Of a stretch of 24,388 nucleotides of DNA, positions 8,004-16,098 are shown one piece after another. The stretch is from 79-D21 sp022839995. GTDB lineage: Bacteria > Synergistota > Synergistia > Synergistales > 79-D21. The notes below the pieces were generated by a model that saw only the letters and a list, made by a program, of their open reading frames with translations, made no database searches and was not told where the DNA came from. The stretch covers positions 1 to 24,388 of the forward strand of contig JALHIN010000028.1 in NCBI GenBank assembly GCA_022839995.1, read 5' to 3'. How positions within the stretch are numbered: the stretch's first letter is position 1; each line of letters starts with the position of its first letter. A program made the position numbers and the translations under genes.

Positions 8004-8042
8004 GGGGGCTGCTCGAGCGGCCCCCCTCCTTGATGGGAGGGG
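8004..8042 (+). promoter_or_regulatory. Two mutually exclusive hairpins; the second hides the ribosome site of the second buk
   Basis: Hairpin A: GGGGGC (8004-8009) pairs with GCCCCC (8020-8025), extended inward by a T-G wobble and GC/GC around a TCGA loop. Hairpin B: CCCCTCC (8023-8029) pairs perfectly with GGAGGGG (8036-8042), 7 bp with a 6-base loop. The 3' arm of B is the only good ribosome-binding site for the downstream buk. A and B share bases 8023-8025, so they compete. No U-tract follows A, so it is not a simple terminator. A translational control element is inferred. Confidence 0.5.
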
Positions 8043-8048
8043 TTGAAC

Positions 8049-9131
8049 TTGGAGAACGGGAAATACAGGATCCTGACGCTGAACCCGGGTTCCACCAGCA
8101 CCAAGGTGGCGCTCTTCGAAAACGAAACCGAGTGCTGGAGCGACACCCAGCGGTACGACGCGGACCTCATCCGGTCGTTCGCGAACATCATGGATCAAGA
8201 GTCCTTCCGCCTGGAGGCGGTCCGCCAGGCCCTGGCGCGACACGGGACCCCGGTTTCGAGCCTGGATGCGGTCGTGGGCCGCGGGGGGCTTTTGAAGCCC
8301 ATCCCTGGGGGAACGTATTCAGTGAACCAGGCCATGGTCGAGGACCTGAAGAGCTGCCGCTGGGGGGCGCATGCCTCGAACCTCGGGGCTCCCATGGCCG
8401 CCCACCTGGCAGCGGAGGCGGGACACGACAGGGCCTTCATCGTCGATCCGGTGGTGGTCGACGAACTGGTTCCCGAGGCCCGGCTCTCGGGCATCCCCGA
8501 GATCGAGCGGCGCTCGATCTTCCACGCGCTGAACCAGAAAGCGGTTGCCCGCCGGGCTGCCCGGGACTTGGGAAAGGAATACACGGAGGTCAACCTCGTT
8601 GTCGCCCACATGGGTGGGGGAATTTCCGTGGGTGCCCACGAGAAAGGCCGGGTGATCGACGTGAACAACGCCCTCGACGGGGAGGGGCCTTTCTCGCCGG
8701 AAAGGGCCGGTTCGCTGCCCGCCGGGGAACTCGTGCGCCTTTGCTTCAGCGGAGTCTACGGCCTGGACCAGGTCATGAAGAAACTGGTGGGAGGCGGAGG
8801 ACTGGTCGCCCATCTCGGGACAAACGACCTGCGGGAAGTCGAGCGGCGCATCGCGGAAGGCGACGAGAAGGCAAAGCGGGTTTACGAGGCAATGGCCTAC
8901 CAGGTGGCCCGGGAGATCGGGGCCAGGGCCGCCGTCCTGGAGGGACGGGTCGATGCCGTGGTCCTGACGGGCGGCCTGGCCTACAGCGAGAGTTTCACGG
9001 GTCGGATCGCCTCCCGGGTAGCCTTCATCGCCCCGGTCCGGGTCTATCCCGGAGAGGACGAGTCGGCGGCCCTGGCCGAAGGAGCTCTGCGCGTCCTCCG
9101 GGGCGAGGAAGAACCCCGGAACTACGCGTAG
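8049..9131 (+). CDS. buk: Butyrate kinase (second copy)
   Basis: 360 aa, acetokinase family. It shows NPGSTSTKVALFENE near the N terminus, GRGGLLKPIPGGTY, AHMGGGISVGAHEKGR, GPFSPERAGSLPAGEL and VVLTGGLAYSESF. It phosphorylates ADP from butyryl- or branched acyl-phosphate. The start is probably the TTG at 8049, because GGAGGGG (8036-8042) sits 6 bases before it; an in-frame TTG at 8043 would touch the ribosome site. It is diverged from the first buk along the whole length. The gene is followed after 30 bases by the ZIP transporter. Confidence 0.94.
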   Translation: MENGKYRILTLNPGSTSTKVALFENETECWSDTQRYDADLIRSFANIMDQESFRLEAVRQALARHGTPVSSLDAVVGRGGLLKPIPGGTYSVNQAMVEDLKSCRWGAHASNLGAPMAAHLAAEAGHDRAFIVDPVVVDELVPEARLSGIPEIERRSIFHALNQKAVARRAARDLGKEYTEVNLVVAHMGGGISVGAHEKGRVIDVNNALDGEGPFSPERAGSLPAGELVRLCFSGVYGLDQVMKKLVGGGGLVAHLGTNDLREVERRIAEGDEKAKRVYEAMAYQVAREIGARAAVLEGRVDAVVLTGGLAYSESFTGRIASRVAFIAPVRVYPGEDESAALAEGALRVLRGEEEPRNYA

Positions 9132-9161
9132 AAGCAGGACCGGGGAACGAAAGGAGCGCCG

Positions 9162-9986
9162 GTGAACGGGTTTCTTGAAGGCGGCGTTGGGTTCGCTTTC
9201 GGCCTGACCCTCCTGGCGGGACTTTCGACGGGGCTCGGCAGCCTTGCCGCCCTGTTCTCCCGCAGGACGAACAAGGCCTTCCTGTGCGCGGCCCTGGGGT
9301 TTTCCGCCGGGGTCATGGTGTACGTTTCGACGATCGAGATCTATGCGAAGGCCCGGCTTGCCCTGACCGGCCAGCTGGGCCTCCGTGCAGGTTCCTGGGC
9401 GACTTCCGGGGCATTTTTTGCCGGGATCCTCCTCATCCTCCTCATCGACCGCCTGATCCCTTCCTACGAAAACCCGCACGAGACTCACGGGGTCGAGGAA
9501 ATCTGGAACGGAACCCCTGCCGGGCATCAGGACGAGAAACTCATGCGGATGGGGATCATGACGGCACTTGCCATCGGCATCCACAACTTCCCCGAGGGGC
9601 TCGCCACCTTCGTGTCGGCCCTGCAGGATCCAGGCCTGGGGCTGTCGGTAGCCGTCGCCATCGCCATCCACAACGTCCCCGAGGGAATTGCCGTCTCCGT
9701 GGCCATCTTCTACGGATCCGGGGACCGGCGGAAAGCCTTCCTCTACTCTCTTTTCTCCGGCTTCGCCGAACCTGTCGGAGCCCTTGTCGGGTGGCTGGTC
9801 CTGATGCCCTTCATGAGCCCCCTCGTCTTCGGGGTCCTGTTTGCCGCTGTGGGAGGCATCATGGTCTTCATCTCCCTGGACCAGCTGCTCCCCGCCGCGG
9901 AGAAATACGGTTTTCACCATCTTGCCATCTACGGCCTCATCTCGGGGATGGCCCTCATGGCTGTCAGCCTCCTGCTCTTTCTGTAA
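9162..9986 (+). CDS. zupT: ZIP-family divalent metal transporter (ZupT-like)
   Basis: 274 aa inner-membrane protein with about eight hydrophobic segments. The two ZIP metal-site motifs are intact: HNFPEG at 141-146 and HNVPEG at 170-175, with the usual EPVGA motif in the following helix. A His- and acid-containing cytoplasmic loop (NPHETHGVEEIW and AGHQDEK) lies between helices 3 and 4. ZupT-type proteins import zinc and also iron, manganese or cobalt. The GTG start has AAGGAG 5 bases upstream. It follows buk by 30 bases and may be read from the same transcript. A short ACCTT/AAGGT inverted repeat follows the stop but lacks a U-run. Confidence 0.92.
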   Translation: MNGFLEGGVGFAFGLTLLAGLSTGLGSLAALFSRRTNKAFLCAALGFSAGVMVYVSTIEIYAKARLALTGQLGLRAGSWATSGAFFAGILLILLIDRLIPSYENPHETHGVEEIWNGTPAGHQDEKLMRMGIMTALAIGIHNFPEGLATFVSALQDPGLGLSVAVAIAIHNVPEGIAVSVAIFYGSGDRRKAFLYSLFSGFAEPVGALVGWLVLMPFMSPLVFGVLFAAVGGIMVFISLDQLLPAAEKYGFHHLAIYGLISGMALMAVSLLLFL

Positions 9987-10055
9987 ACCTTCCTTTAAGG
10001 TCGAGTGCTACAATAAAAAAAGCATCGAAAGAAATGACGAGGAGGACTTCCGGCG

Positions 10056-10563
10056 ATGGACTGCGCTCCCCTTTCGCTCGATTTCCAGCGCGAATACAGG
10101 GGCCTGTTCTCCGTGACCCCCGAGCAGGCCTCGGACTGCAGCTTCGTCAACCTGTGGGCCTGGAACGCCCACAGGGAGTACGAAGTTGCCCTGGCCGGGG
10201 GGCTGGCCTGGATTCGCCTCAACCGACCGGGTTCGGCCCTCTGGGCTCCCGTGGGGGACTGGACGGCCGTCGACTGGAAACGGGCCTTGCCGGGCTCCTC
10301 GGGGGGGTGATCCGGGTGGACCGAAGGATCGCGGCCTACACCGTCGCGGAAGCGAAAAGGGAAACCCTCAAATCAAGGGGATTTACCAGGCCGTGAACCA
10401 GCTGTTCCTCGAGCGGATGGGATCGGGGTTCGAATGGGTGAACCGTGAGCAGGACATGGGGGATGAAGGGCTTCGGCAGGCCAAGATGTCCTACAACCCC
10501 TGCCGTTTTGTCGAAAAGTTCCGCGTTCGGTTTCTCGGTGAAAAGAAGGAGGGGAAACGATGA
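10056..10563 (+). pseudogene. Decayed DUF2156 (phosphatidylglycerol lysyltransferase C-domain-like) gene
   Basis: Three consecutive pieces of one protein family lie in three different frames. Frame one, from ATG 10056 to about 10290, gives ASDCSFVNLWAWNAH and SALWAPVGDWTAVDW. Frame two, about 10288 to 10355, gives GLLGGVIRVDRRIAAYTVAEA. Frame three, about 10355 to the TGA at 10561-10563, gives EKGNPQIKGIYQAVNQLFLE and FEWVNREQDMGDEGLRQAKM. Intact relatives as I know them are about 290 aa. Roughly 120 residues are missing between pieces one and two, and about ten between two and three. The original ribosome site (GAGGAGG) and the 4-base overlap with the next gene survive. A TACAAT box at 10009-10014 could be the old promoter. 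An assembly error could mimic this, but two separate deletions make that less likely. Confidence 0.8.
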
Positions 10564-12635
10564 GGGACTTGTACCTGGAAAACTTCTTCCTCTGTTCGCC
10601 GCATGCCGTTGCGGCCCTCGGACCCGGAGGGACCGTCCTCAAGGTAAACGCGGCTTTTACGGATCTTTTCGGGTATACCCCGGAAGAAGCCGAAGGGTCC
10701 AACCTGGACGACCTCATCGCTTTCGGGCCCGAGCACGAGGAAGCCCGCATGATCACGCACAGGATGGCAAACGGGGAGACCTTCGACTTCCGGGCGATTC
10801 GCCGGCGCAAGGGAGGAGCCCCGGTCCACGTTCGATGCCTGGGGATCCGGTCTGCCCCCCCGGAAGGTCCCGTCGTCGACTACGCCATTTACGAAGACCT
10901 GGATTGCCCCAAGCGGGAAGAGGACACTCCCTCGGAGGATGCCGCCTGCCTGGAAGCCCTTTTCAGCGGGTCTCCCTATGCAGTGGTGCTTGTCGGTTCC
11001 GGCAGCGTCGTTCGCAAGGTGAACCGCCGGTTCGAGGCCCTGTTCGGCTATTCGGCCGAAGAGGCTGTGGGGAGGAAACTGGACGATCTGGTCGTTCCCG
11101 GGGACAAAAAGGAAGAGGCCAAACGCCTAACCTCGGAGGCGGATGCCGGGGGCAGCTACCGGGTAGAAACCGAGAGGCAGAGGAAGGACGGGATGACGGT
11201 TCCCGTGCTTGTTTACAACCTCAAGACCCGAACGGGGAAGGACAAGGTTCGCGACTTCGTCATCTACCTGGACTTGACGGAAACCCGGGAAAAGGAGCGT
11301 CTCCAGAGGGAAGCCGCCGAGAGGATGACCCGGATCTTTCGGGCCATCCCTGACGCTGTTTTCATCCTGGATACTCCCGAGGGGCGGGTTTTGGACATGA
11401 ACGCGGAAGCGGAAGTCCTTTCCGGGTATCTCCTGGAGGAAACCAGGGGAAAAACGTTTTCTGACCTGAACGCTTGGAAAGATTGGGACGAACGGTCCCG
11501 CTTGCACCGCCTCCTGGAAGAAAACGGGTCGGTGAGGGATTTCCAGGCCCGTTTCAGGCGCAAGGACGGGAGCGAACTCCATTGCCTGGTTTCAATGGAA
11601 AGGATCGAGGTGGACGGAGTCGATCGAATCATCGCCATCGGGAAGGACATCACCCAGCGGGTTCAGTACGAGGAGGAAATCCGAAGGGAAAAGGCCTACT
11701 TCGAAAACCTGTTCCACAATTCCCCGGAGGCAGTCGTGCTGGCGGACGAGAAAAGCCGGATCCTCCGCGTCAACCAGGCCTTCCTCGACCTCTTCGGCCT
11801 GGATCCGGAGGACGTTCGGCCGGGAGCTTCGGTGGATGAGCTGATCGCTTCCCGGGACCGCTACGAAGAGGCAGCAGGCATCACGGAGGCCGTCTACTCG
11901 GGGGCAAGGATCAGCAGGGAGACCGTCCGTTACAGGAAAGACGGGACCCCCGTGGAGGTGTTTCTCCAGGGGCTGTCGTTTCCGGTCGAGGGCGAGGGTC
12001 GCGCTGTCTACGGCATCTACCAGGACATCCGAGACCGGAAGGCCGCAGAGAGGAGGCTGCTCGAGCACGCCGAAAGGATGCGCCGTCTCTGGATTGAAAC
12101 GGTGCACGTCCTTGCTTCCACGGTCGAATTCCGGGATCCCTTCACCTCGGAGCACCAGAAGAACGTCTCCCGGATCGCCTCGCGGATCGCCTTGAAGCTG
12201 GGGCTGGACGAGCAGGAACGGGAGGCTCTTTCCCTGGCCGGGCTGGTCCACGATATCGGAAAGCTCGGCATCCCGGCCGAGATCCTCAACAAGCCCTGCA
12301 GGCTGAACCCGATGGAATCCAGGCTGGTGGAGATGCACGCGGAGATCGGCTACGAGATCCTTAGGAACATCCACCTTCCATGGCCGCTGGCGGAGATCGT
12401 CCGGCAGCACCACGAACGCCTTGACGGCAGCGGTTACCCCTTCGGGCTTTCCGGGCAGGCCATTCTCCGGGAAGCCAGGATCCTCGCCGTGGCGGACGTG
12501 TTCGATGCCATGCGGTCGCACCGGCCCTACCGGGCAGCGCTGACGATGGAACAGGCCTGCGAGGAACTCCGCAGGGGAGCCGGGACGCTCTTCGACCCGG
12601 ATGCGGTCGAGGCTTGCCTGCAGATTCCCTGGTGA
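10560..12635 (+). CDS. Four-PAS HD-GYP sensor protein (putative c-di-GMP phosphodiesterase)
   Basis: 691 aa, soluble. Four successive PAS domains lie at about 1-115, 125-250, 260-372 and 380-500, each with a PAS core such as VNAAFTDLFGYTPEEAEG, VNRRFEALFGYSAEEAVG or VNQAFLDLFGLDPEDV. PAS3 and PAS4 end in typical D(I)TxR-type linkers. The HD-GYP domain fills about 505-690, with HDIGK from residue 564 and HHERLDGSGYP at 617-627, so it appears catalytically intact. The likely reaction is hydrolysis of cyclic di-GMP under control of PAS-bound ligands or partners. The ATG at 10560 has AAGGAGGGG 5 bases upstream and overlaps the TGA of the decayed gene. The MFS gene starts 6 bases after its stop. 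Confidence 0.92.
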   Translation: MRDLYLENFFLCSPHAVAALGPGGTVLKVNAAFTDLFGYTPEEAEGSNLDDLIAFGPEHEEARMITHRMANGETFDFRAIRRRKGGAPVHVRCLGIRSAPPEGPVVDYAIYEDLDCPKREEDTPSEDAACLEALFSGSPYAVVLVGSGSVVRKVNRRFEALFGYSAEEAVGRKLDDLVVPGDKKEEAKRLTSEADAGGSYRVETERQRKDGMTVPVLVYNLKTRTGKDKVRDFVIYLDLTETREKERLQREAAERMTRIFRAIPDAVFILDTPEGRVLDMNAEAEVLSGYLLEETRGKTFSDLNAWKDWDERSRLHRLLEENGSVRDFQARFRRKDGSELHCLVSMERIEVDGVDRIIAIGKDITQRVQYEEEIRREKAYFENLFHNSPEAVVLADEKSRILRVNQAFLDLFGLDPEDVRPGASVDELIASRDRYEEAAGITEAVYSGARISRETVRYRKDGTPVEVFLQGLSFPVEGEGRAVYGIYQDIRDRKAAERRLLEHAERMRRLWIETVHVLASTVEFRDPFTSEHQKNVSRIASRIALKLGLDEQEREALSLAGLVHDIGKLGIPAEILNKPCRLNPMESRLVEMHAEIGYEILRNIHLPWPLAEIVRQHHERLDGSGYPFGLSGQAILREARILAVADVFDAMRSHRPYRAALTMEQACEELRRGAGTLFDPDAVEACLQIPW

Positions 12636-12640
12636 GTGGA

Positions 12641-14248
12641 ATGCCCTGCGTTTGCCGGCCTCCTTGCGAAGAGGGGATCCTTTTCCAGGGGACCTGCGTC
12701 TGTGCCTGTTCCCCTCGAATCCAGATCCGGACACTTGCGGCCGCCATCCTGGGGGCCAGCCTTTCGTTCATTGACGTCTCCGCCGTCAACCTGGCCCTTC
12801 CTGCCATCCAGGCGGAATTTTCGTCGGCCGCCTCCCAGGCCCAGTGGATCATCGAATCCAGCGGGGTTACAACGGCGGCCCTGCTTCTGCTTGGAGGTGT
12901 CCTTGGAGACCGGCTGGGGCGAAGGAAAATGTACGCCTTCGGGACCTTTCTCTTTCTCCTGTCTTCCGCTGCCTGCTCGGCTGCAGCCGGAACGGTTTCC
13001 CTCGTCTTTTCCAGGGCTTTCCTGGGGGCTTCGGCAGCGCTCTTGATCCCCGGATCCCTTTCTCTCATCGGCAGCGTATTCCCGCCGGAAAAACGGGCTT
13101 TCGCAGCTGGAGCCTGGTCCGGGGCCACGGCCCTGGCCATCGTCACGGCCCAACTCGCGGGAGGCTGGATCCTGGACACGTTCTCCTGGAGGACGATCTT
13201 TCTCATTCCCCTTCCGATCGGGGCCGCTATTTTTGTCCTCCTTGCCAGGGTTCCGGAAACGCGGTCGGAAGGACCCGCGACCCCCCTGGATTGGGGAGGG
13301 GCCGTGCTGGGGTTCCTTTCCCTCGGAAGCCTCACCTGGGGATTGCTGGAATCCCAGGTGAGGGGGATCGGGCCTTCCACCGCAGGGGCCGCTTCCCTCG
13401 GCGCCCTTCTCTTCCTGGCTTTTTTGCGTCACGAACGGCGGCACCCGTTCCCCCTCGTGCCTCTCGAGCTTTTCCGATCCCGGACCTTTTGCGGCATCAG
13501 CCTGCTCACCTTCCTGCTCTACGGCGGCTTCACGGGATCCCTGTTCTTCCTGCCCTTCAACCTGATCCAGGTCCAGGGGTACAGCGCCCTCCAGGCGGGA
13601 GCCGCCAACCTCCCCTTCATCCTCGTCATGGCGGTTCTGGCCCCCGCCAGCGGCGCGGTTTCAGGCCGATTCGGCCTGAAACGGTCCATCGTGGCGGGAT
13701 GCCTCATCACCGCTGCCTCCTTTGTCCTGTTTGCCTTGCCCGGCGTGGGAGGATCCTACCGTTCGACCTTCTTCCTTCCCGCCTGCCTCCTGGGAACGGG
13801 ATTCGCCCTGACCGTGCCGGCCCTTTCTTCGCTGGTCATCGGCTCGGCCCCAGCCGGGGGCATTTCCCTGGCGAGCGCCATCAACAGCGCCATTGCCCGG
13901 GTGGCGGGCGTCACCGCCATCGCCGTGATGGCCAGCCTCCTCCTGGGGTGTTTTTCCGCGGACCTCGAGCAGAGGATGCCGTCCCTAAACCTGCCCGAAG
14001 AGGCACGGGTACAGGTCTGGGAAGGCCGGGCCGCGCTGGCCTCGCTGAAGATCCCGGAGAGCCTTTCCCCGGGACAGGCCGCATCGCTGCGGGATGCCGT
14101 AAAATGGAGCTTCGTGAACGGTTTTCGCCGCCTGCTGGCGATTTCTGCGGGCCTGGCGGTCCTGGCTGCCGTTTCGGCCGCTGTCCTGGTCGAAAGCGAA
14201 TTCGGCGGGTGCGGGATGGATCCCGACAAGGAGGGGCGATCGCCATGA
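12641..14248 (+). CDS. MFS efflux transporter, DHA2 (14-TM) family, with cysteine-rich N terminus
   Basis: 535 aa, about 14 hydrophobic helices, inner membrane. The motif SFIDVSAVNLALPAIQ and the motif-A segment GDRLGRRKMYAFG identify the DHA2 drug:proton antiporters (EmrB/QacA type). The first 25 residues carry six cysteines as CxCxxxC and CxCxC before the first helix, which could bind a metal or thiol-reactive ligand. The ATG at 12641 is preferred; GGTGAG is just upstream, and a TTG at 12614 would lie inside the previous gene. The stop overlaps the RNase H start by 4 bases (ATGA). The substrate is unknown. Confidence 0.9.
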   Translation: MPCVCRPPCEEGILFQGTCVCACSPRIQIRTLAAAILGASLSFIDVSAVNLALPAIQAEFSSAASQAQWIIESSGVTTAALLLLGGVLGDRLGRRKMYAFGTFLFLLSSAACSAAAGTVSLVFSRAFLGASAALLIPGSLSLIGSVFPPEKRAFAAGAWSGATALAIVTAQLAGGWILDTFSWRTIFLIPLPIGAAIFVLLARVPETRSEGPATPLDWGGAVLGFLSLGSLTWGLLESQVRGIGPSTAGAASLGALLFLAFLRHERRHPFPLVPLELFRSRTFCGISLLTFLLYGGFTGSLFFLPFNLIQVQGYSALQAGAANLPFILVMAVLAPASGAVSGRFGLKRSIVAGCLITAASFVLFALPGVGGSYRSTFFLPACLLGTGFALTVPALSSLVIGSAPAGGISLASAINSAIARVAGVTAIAVMASLLLGCFSADLEQRMPSLNLPEEARVQVWEGRAALASLKIPESLSPGQAASLRDAVKWSFVNGFRRLLAISAGLAVLAAVSAAVLVESEFGGCGMDPDKEGRSP

Positions 14249-14805
14249 AAGGGTATTTCGATGGGGCATCAAGGGGAAACCCGGGAGAGGCAGGGGCAGG
14301 CGCCCTGATCGTGGACGACCGGGGAACGGTGGTCTGGGAAACGGCGACCGCCCTGGGGATCCGGACGAACAACGAGGCGGAGTACATGGCCCTCATCCTT
14401 CTCCTCGAGGAGGCCGACCGCCGCGGGATCCGGGAAATGGAGGTCTACGGGGACAGCCGTCTCGTGGTTAGCCAGGTTTCACGGGCCTGGAAAATCAACG
14501 AGCCCCGGCTCCGCGAGCTGGCGAACCGGGTTTGGAAGCTCTGCGAAGGGAAAACGGTCCGGTTCGCCTGGATTCCCAGACAGAGGAACGCCCGTGCCGA
14601 CACCCTTTCCAACCAGGCCCTGGATGGGGCGAAGGCACCGGAACCCCTGGAGTGGGTGCACGAGGGGATCGGGATCGCCCGGGACCCGGACGGCGAGGTC
14701 TATGCAGTCGACGTCCGGCACCGTTCCTGCACCTGCGGCCGGTTTCGCAGGTCCGGGAGCTGTCCGCACCTGGAAGCGGCCTTGAACCGACCGGCGGCGC
14801 GGTGA
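14245..14805 (+). CDS. rnhA: Ribonuclease HI fused to a C-terminal SWIM zinc finger
   Basis: 186 aa. Residues 1-128 form an RNase HI domain with all four acidic catalytic residues: Asp6 (YFDGASRGNPG), Glu46 (TNNEAEY), Asp70 (YGDSRLVV) and Asp119 (NARADTLSN). It cleaves the RNA strand of RNA-DNA hybrids. After a short linker, residues 150-180 carry a CxC-8-CxH pattern (Cys162, Cys164, Cys173, His175) in a YAVDVRHRSCTCGRF context, which is a SWIM-type zinc-binding finger. SWIM fingers bind nucleic acid or protein. I do not know of this as a standard RNase H arrangement. The start overlaps the MFS stop, with AAGGAGGGG 8 bases upstream. The stop overlaps the next gene by 4 bases. Confidence 0.88.
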   Translation: MKGYFDGASRGNPGEAGAGALIVDDRGTVVWETATALGIRTNNEAEYMALILLLEEADRRGIREMEVYGDSRLVVSQVSRAWKINEPRLRELANRVWKLCEGKTVRFAWIPRQRNARADTLSNQALDGAKAPEPLEWVHEGIGIARDPDGEVYAVDVRHRSCTCGRFRRSGSCPHLEAALNRPAAR

Positions 14806-16085
14806 CCGACGTGCCTTCCTTGACCTTTCGTGCCTTTCCCGAGGAAAGCCTGCTGGACGAAGACGTCCGCATCCGGCTCGAAGGGATCGAACCCGATTCC
14901 AGGGTCCGGCTCGTTTGCCGCCTTCACGACGAAAAGGGGATCGATTGGGTGTCCGAAGCCGAGTTCGAGGCGACACCGGGGGGGACCGTCGATCCCGCGG
15001 AATTGCCTGCCCTTTCCGGGACCTACGAAGGGTTGGACGGGAAGGGGCTTTTCTGGTCGATGGTCCCCGATCCCCCCGGTCGGGGGCAGGGGAAATTTTC
15101 CCTGCACGACCTTTCTCCATTGACCCTGGACCTGGAGGCGTTCTGCCGGGGACGCTTCCTGGCGAGGATTGCACTGACCCGGCATGTCTTGGCTCAGGGG
15201 GTCCGGCGGGTAGAGATCCGGGAGGACGACCTGGTGGGGACCCTCTTCCTTCCGCCCGGGCCGGGACCCTTTCCCGGCGTGGTCGACATCGTCCATTCCG
15301 GGGGAGGACTTCGGCACGAACCGTTCGCCGCCCTCCTGGCTTCCCGTGGGATTGCGGCCCTGGCACTGGCGCCTTTCGGCATCCCTCCCCTGTCAAGGGC
15401 ACTCGTGGAAATCCCAGTGGAGAGGGTCGGGGCCGCCCTGGAATGGATGGCCGCTGCAGACGTAGTCGATCCGGGAAGGATCGGCGTGAGCGGGACCTCC
15501 AAGGGGGCGGAGCTGGCTCTCCTGGCGGCTTCGATTTATCCGCGGGTGAAGGCCGTGGTGGCCTTCATGCCGAGCAGCGTCCTCTGGTCCGGGGTTGGCA
15601 GGGGATACGAGAAGCGCGCCTCCTGGACCCGGGGCGGAAGACCCCTTCCTTTCGTTTCCCCGCGTTATGACTGCCTTGCCCCTCGGTCAAAAGGCCCCCT
15701 TCGGCTGGAACCCATGTACCGCGAGGCCCTCTCCGAGCTTCCCGAAGACCACCCGGCGTGGATTCCCCTGGAGCGCTCGTCGGCGGCAGTCCTTCTCCTT
15801 TCACCCGAGGACGATGCCGTTCTGCCTTCCGCCCTGATGGGTCGACAGCTCGAAATGCGGCTGAAGCGGGCCGGTTTTCGGCGGCCCTTCCTGCATCGAA
15901 CCTACCCGGGAGCCGGTCACATGATCGGCTCCGACTTGCTGCCCGACTTGCCGACCTCGGTCCGGCACACCTTTCACCCCCTGGCCCGTTTCCCGATCGC
16001 TTACGGGGGGACTGCTCGCGGTACTGCCGAAGCCATCCGGGTGTCCTGGCGGGAAATGCTGGAATTTCTCGGGGAGCATCTCTGA
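14802..16085 (+). CDS. Acyl-CoA thioesterase/BAAT-family alpha/beta hydrolase
   Basis: 427 aa. The N-terminal part (about 5-130) matches the acyl-CoA thioester hydrolase/BAAT N-domain (LLDEDVRIRLEG, then GLDGKGLFWSM). The C-terminal alpha/beta-hydrolase part carries the nucleophile elbow SGTSKGAELALL with Ser233, an acid candidate in SPEDDAV (Asp337/338) and His373 in GAGHM. Relatives cleave acyl-CoA or transfer the acyl group to amino acids. Bacterial members are poorly characterised, so the substrate is open. The start is taken as GTG 14802, overlapping the RNase H stop by 4 bases without a visible ribosome site; GTG 14811 is possible. It is the last gene of the coupled run and ends 13 bases from the convergent YdcF-like gene. 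Confidence 0.85.
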   Translation: MTDVPSLTFRAFPEESLLDEDVRIRLEGIEPDSRVRLVCRLHDEKGIDWVSEAEFEATPGGTVDPAELPALSGTYEGLDGKGLFWSMVPDPPGRGQGKFSLHDLSPLTLDLEAFCRGRFLARIALTRHVLAQGVRRVEIREDDLVGTLFLPPGPGPFPGVVDIVHSGGGLRHEPFAALLASRGIAALALAPFGIPPLSRALVEIPVERVGAALEWMAAADVVDPGRIGVSGTSKGAELALLAASIYPRVKAVVAFMPSSVLWSGVGRGYEKRASWTRGGRPLPFVSPRYDCLAPRSKGPLRLEPMYREALSELPEDHPAWIPLERSSAAVLLLSPEDDAVLPSALMGRQLEMRLKRAGFRRPFLHRTYPGAGHMIGSDLLPDLPTSVRHTFHPLARFPIAYGGTARGTAEAIRVSWREMLEFLGEHL

Positions 16086-16098
16086 TTTCAGCCGTTCC

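Noticed and set aside
8004..8025. Intrinsic terminator after the second ptb
   Set aside because: The GC stem is strong but no U-tract follows, and the next gene belongs to the same pathway.
10290..10360. Programmed frameshifting to rescue the DUF2156 gene
   Set aside because: Large parts of the family sequence are missing at both frame changes. Frameshifting could not restore them.
12844..14244. In-frame upstream extension of the RNase H gene
   Set aside because: It is a shadow of the MFS gene. The ATG at 14245 begins exactly at the RNase H domain with AAGGAGGGG upstream.
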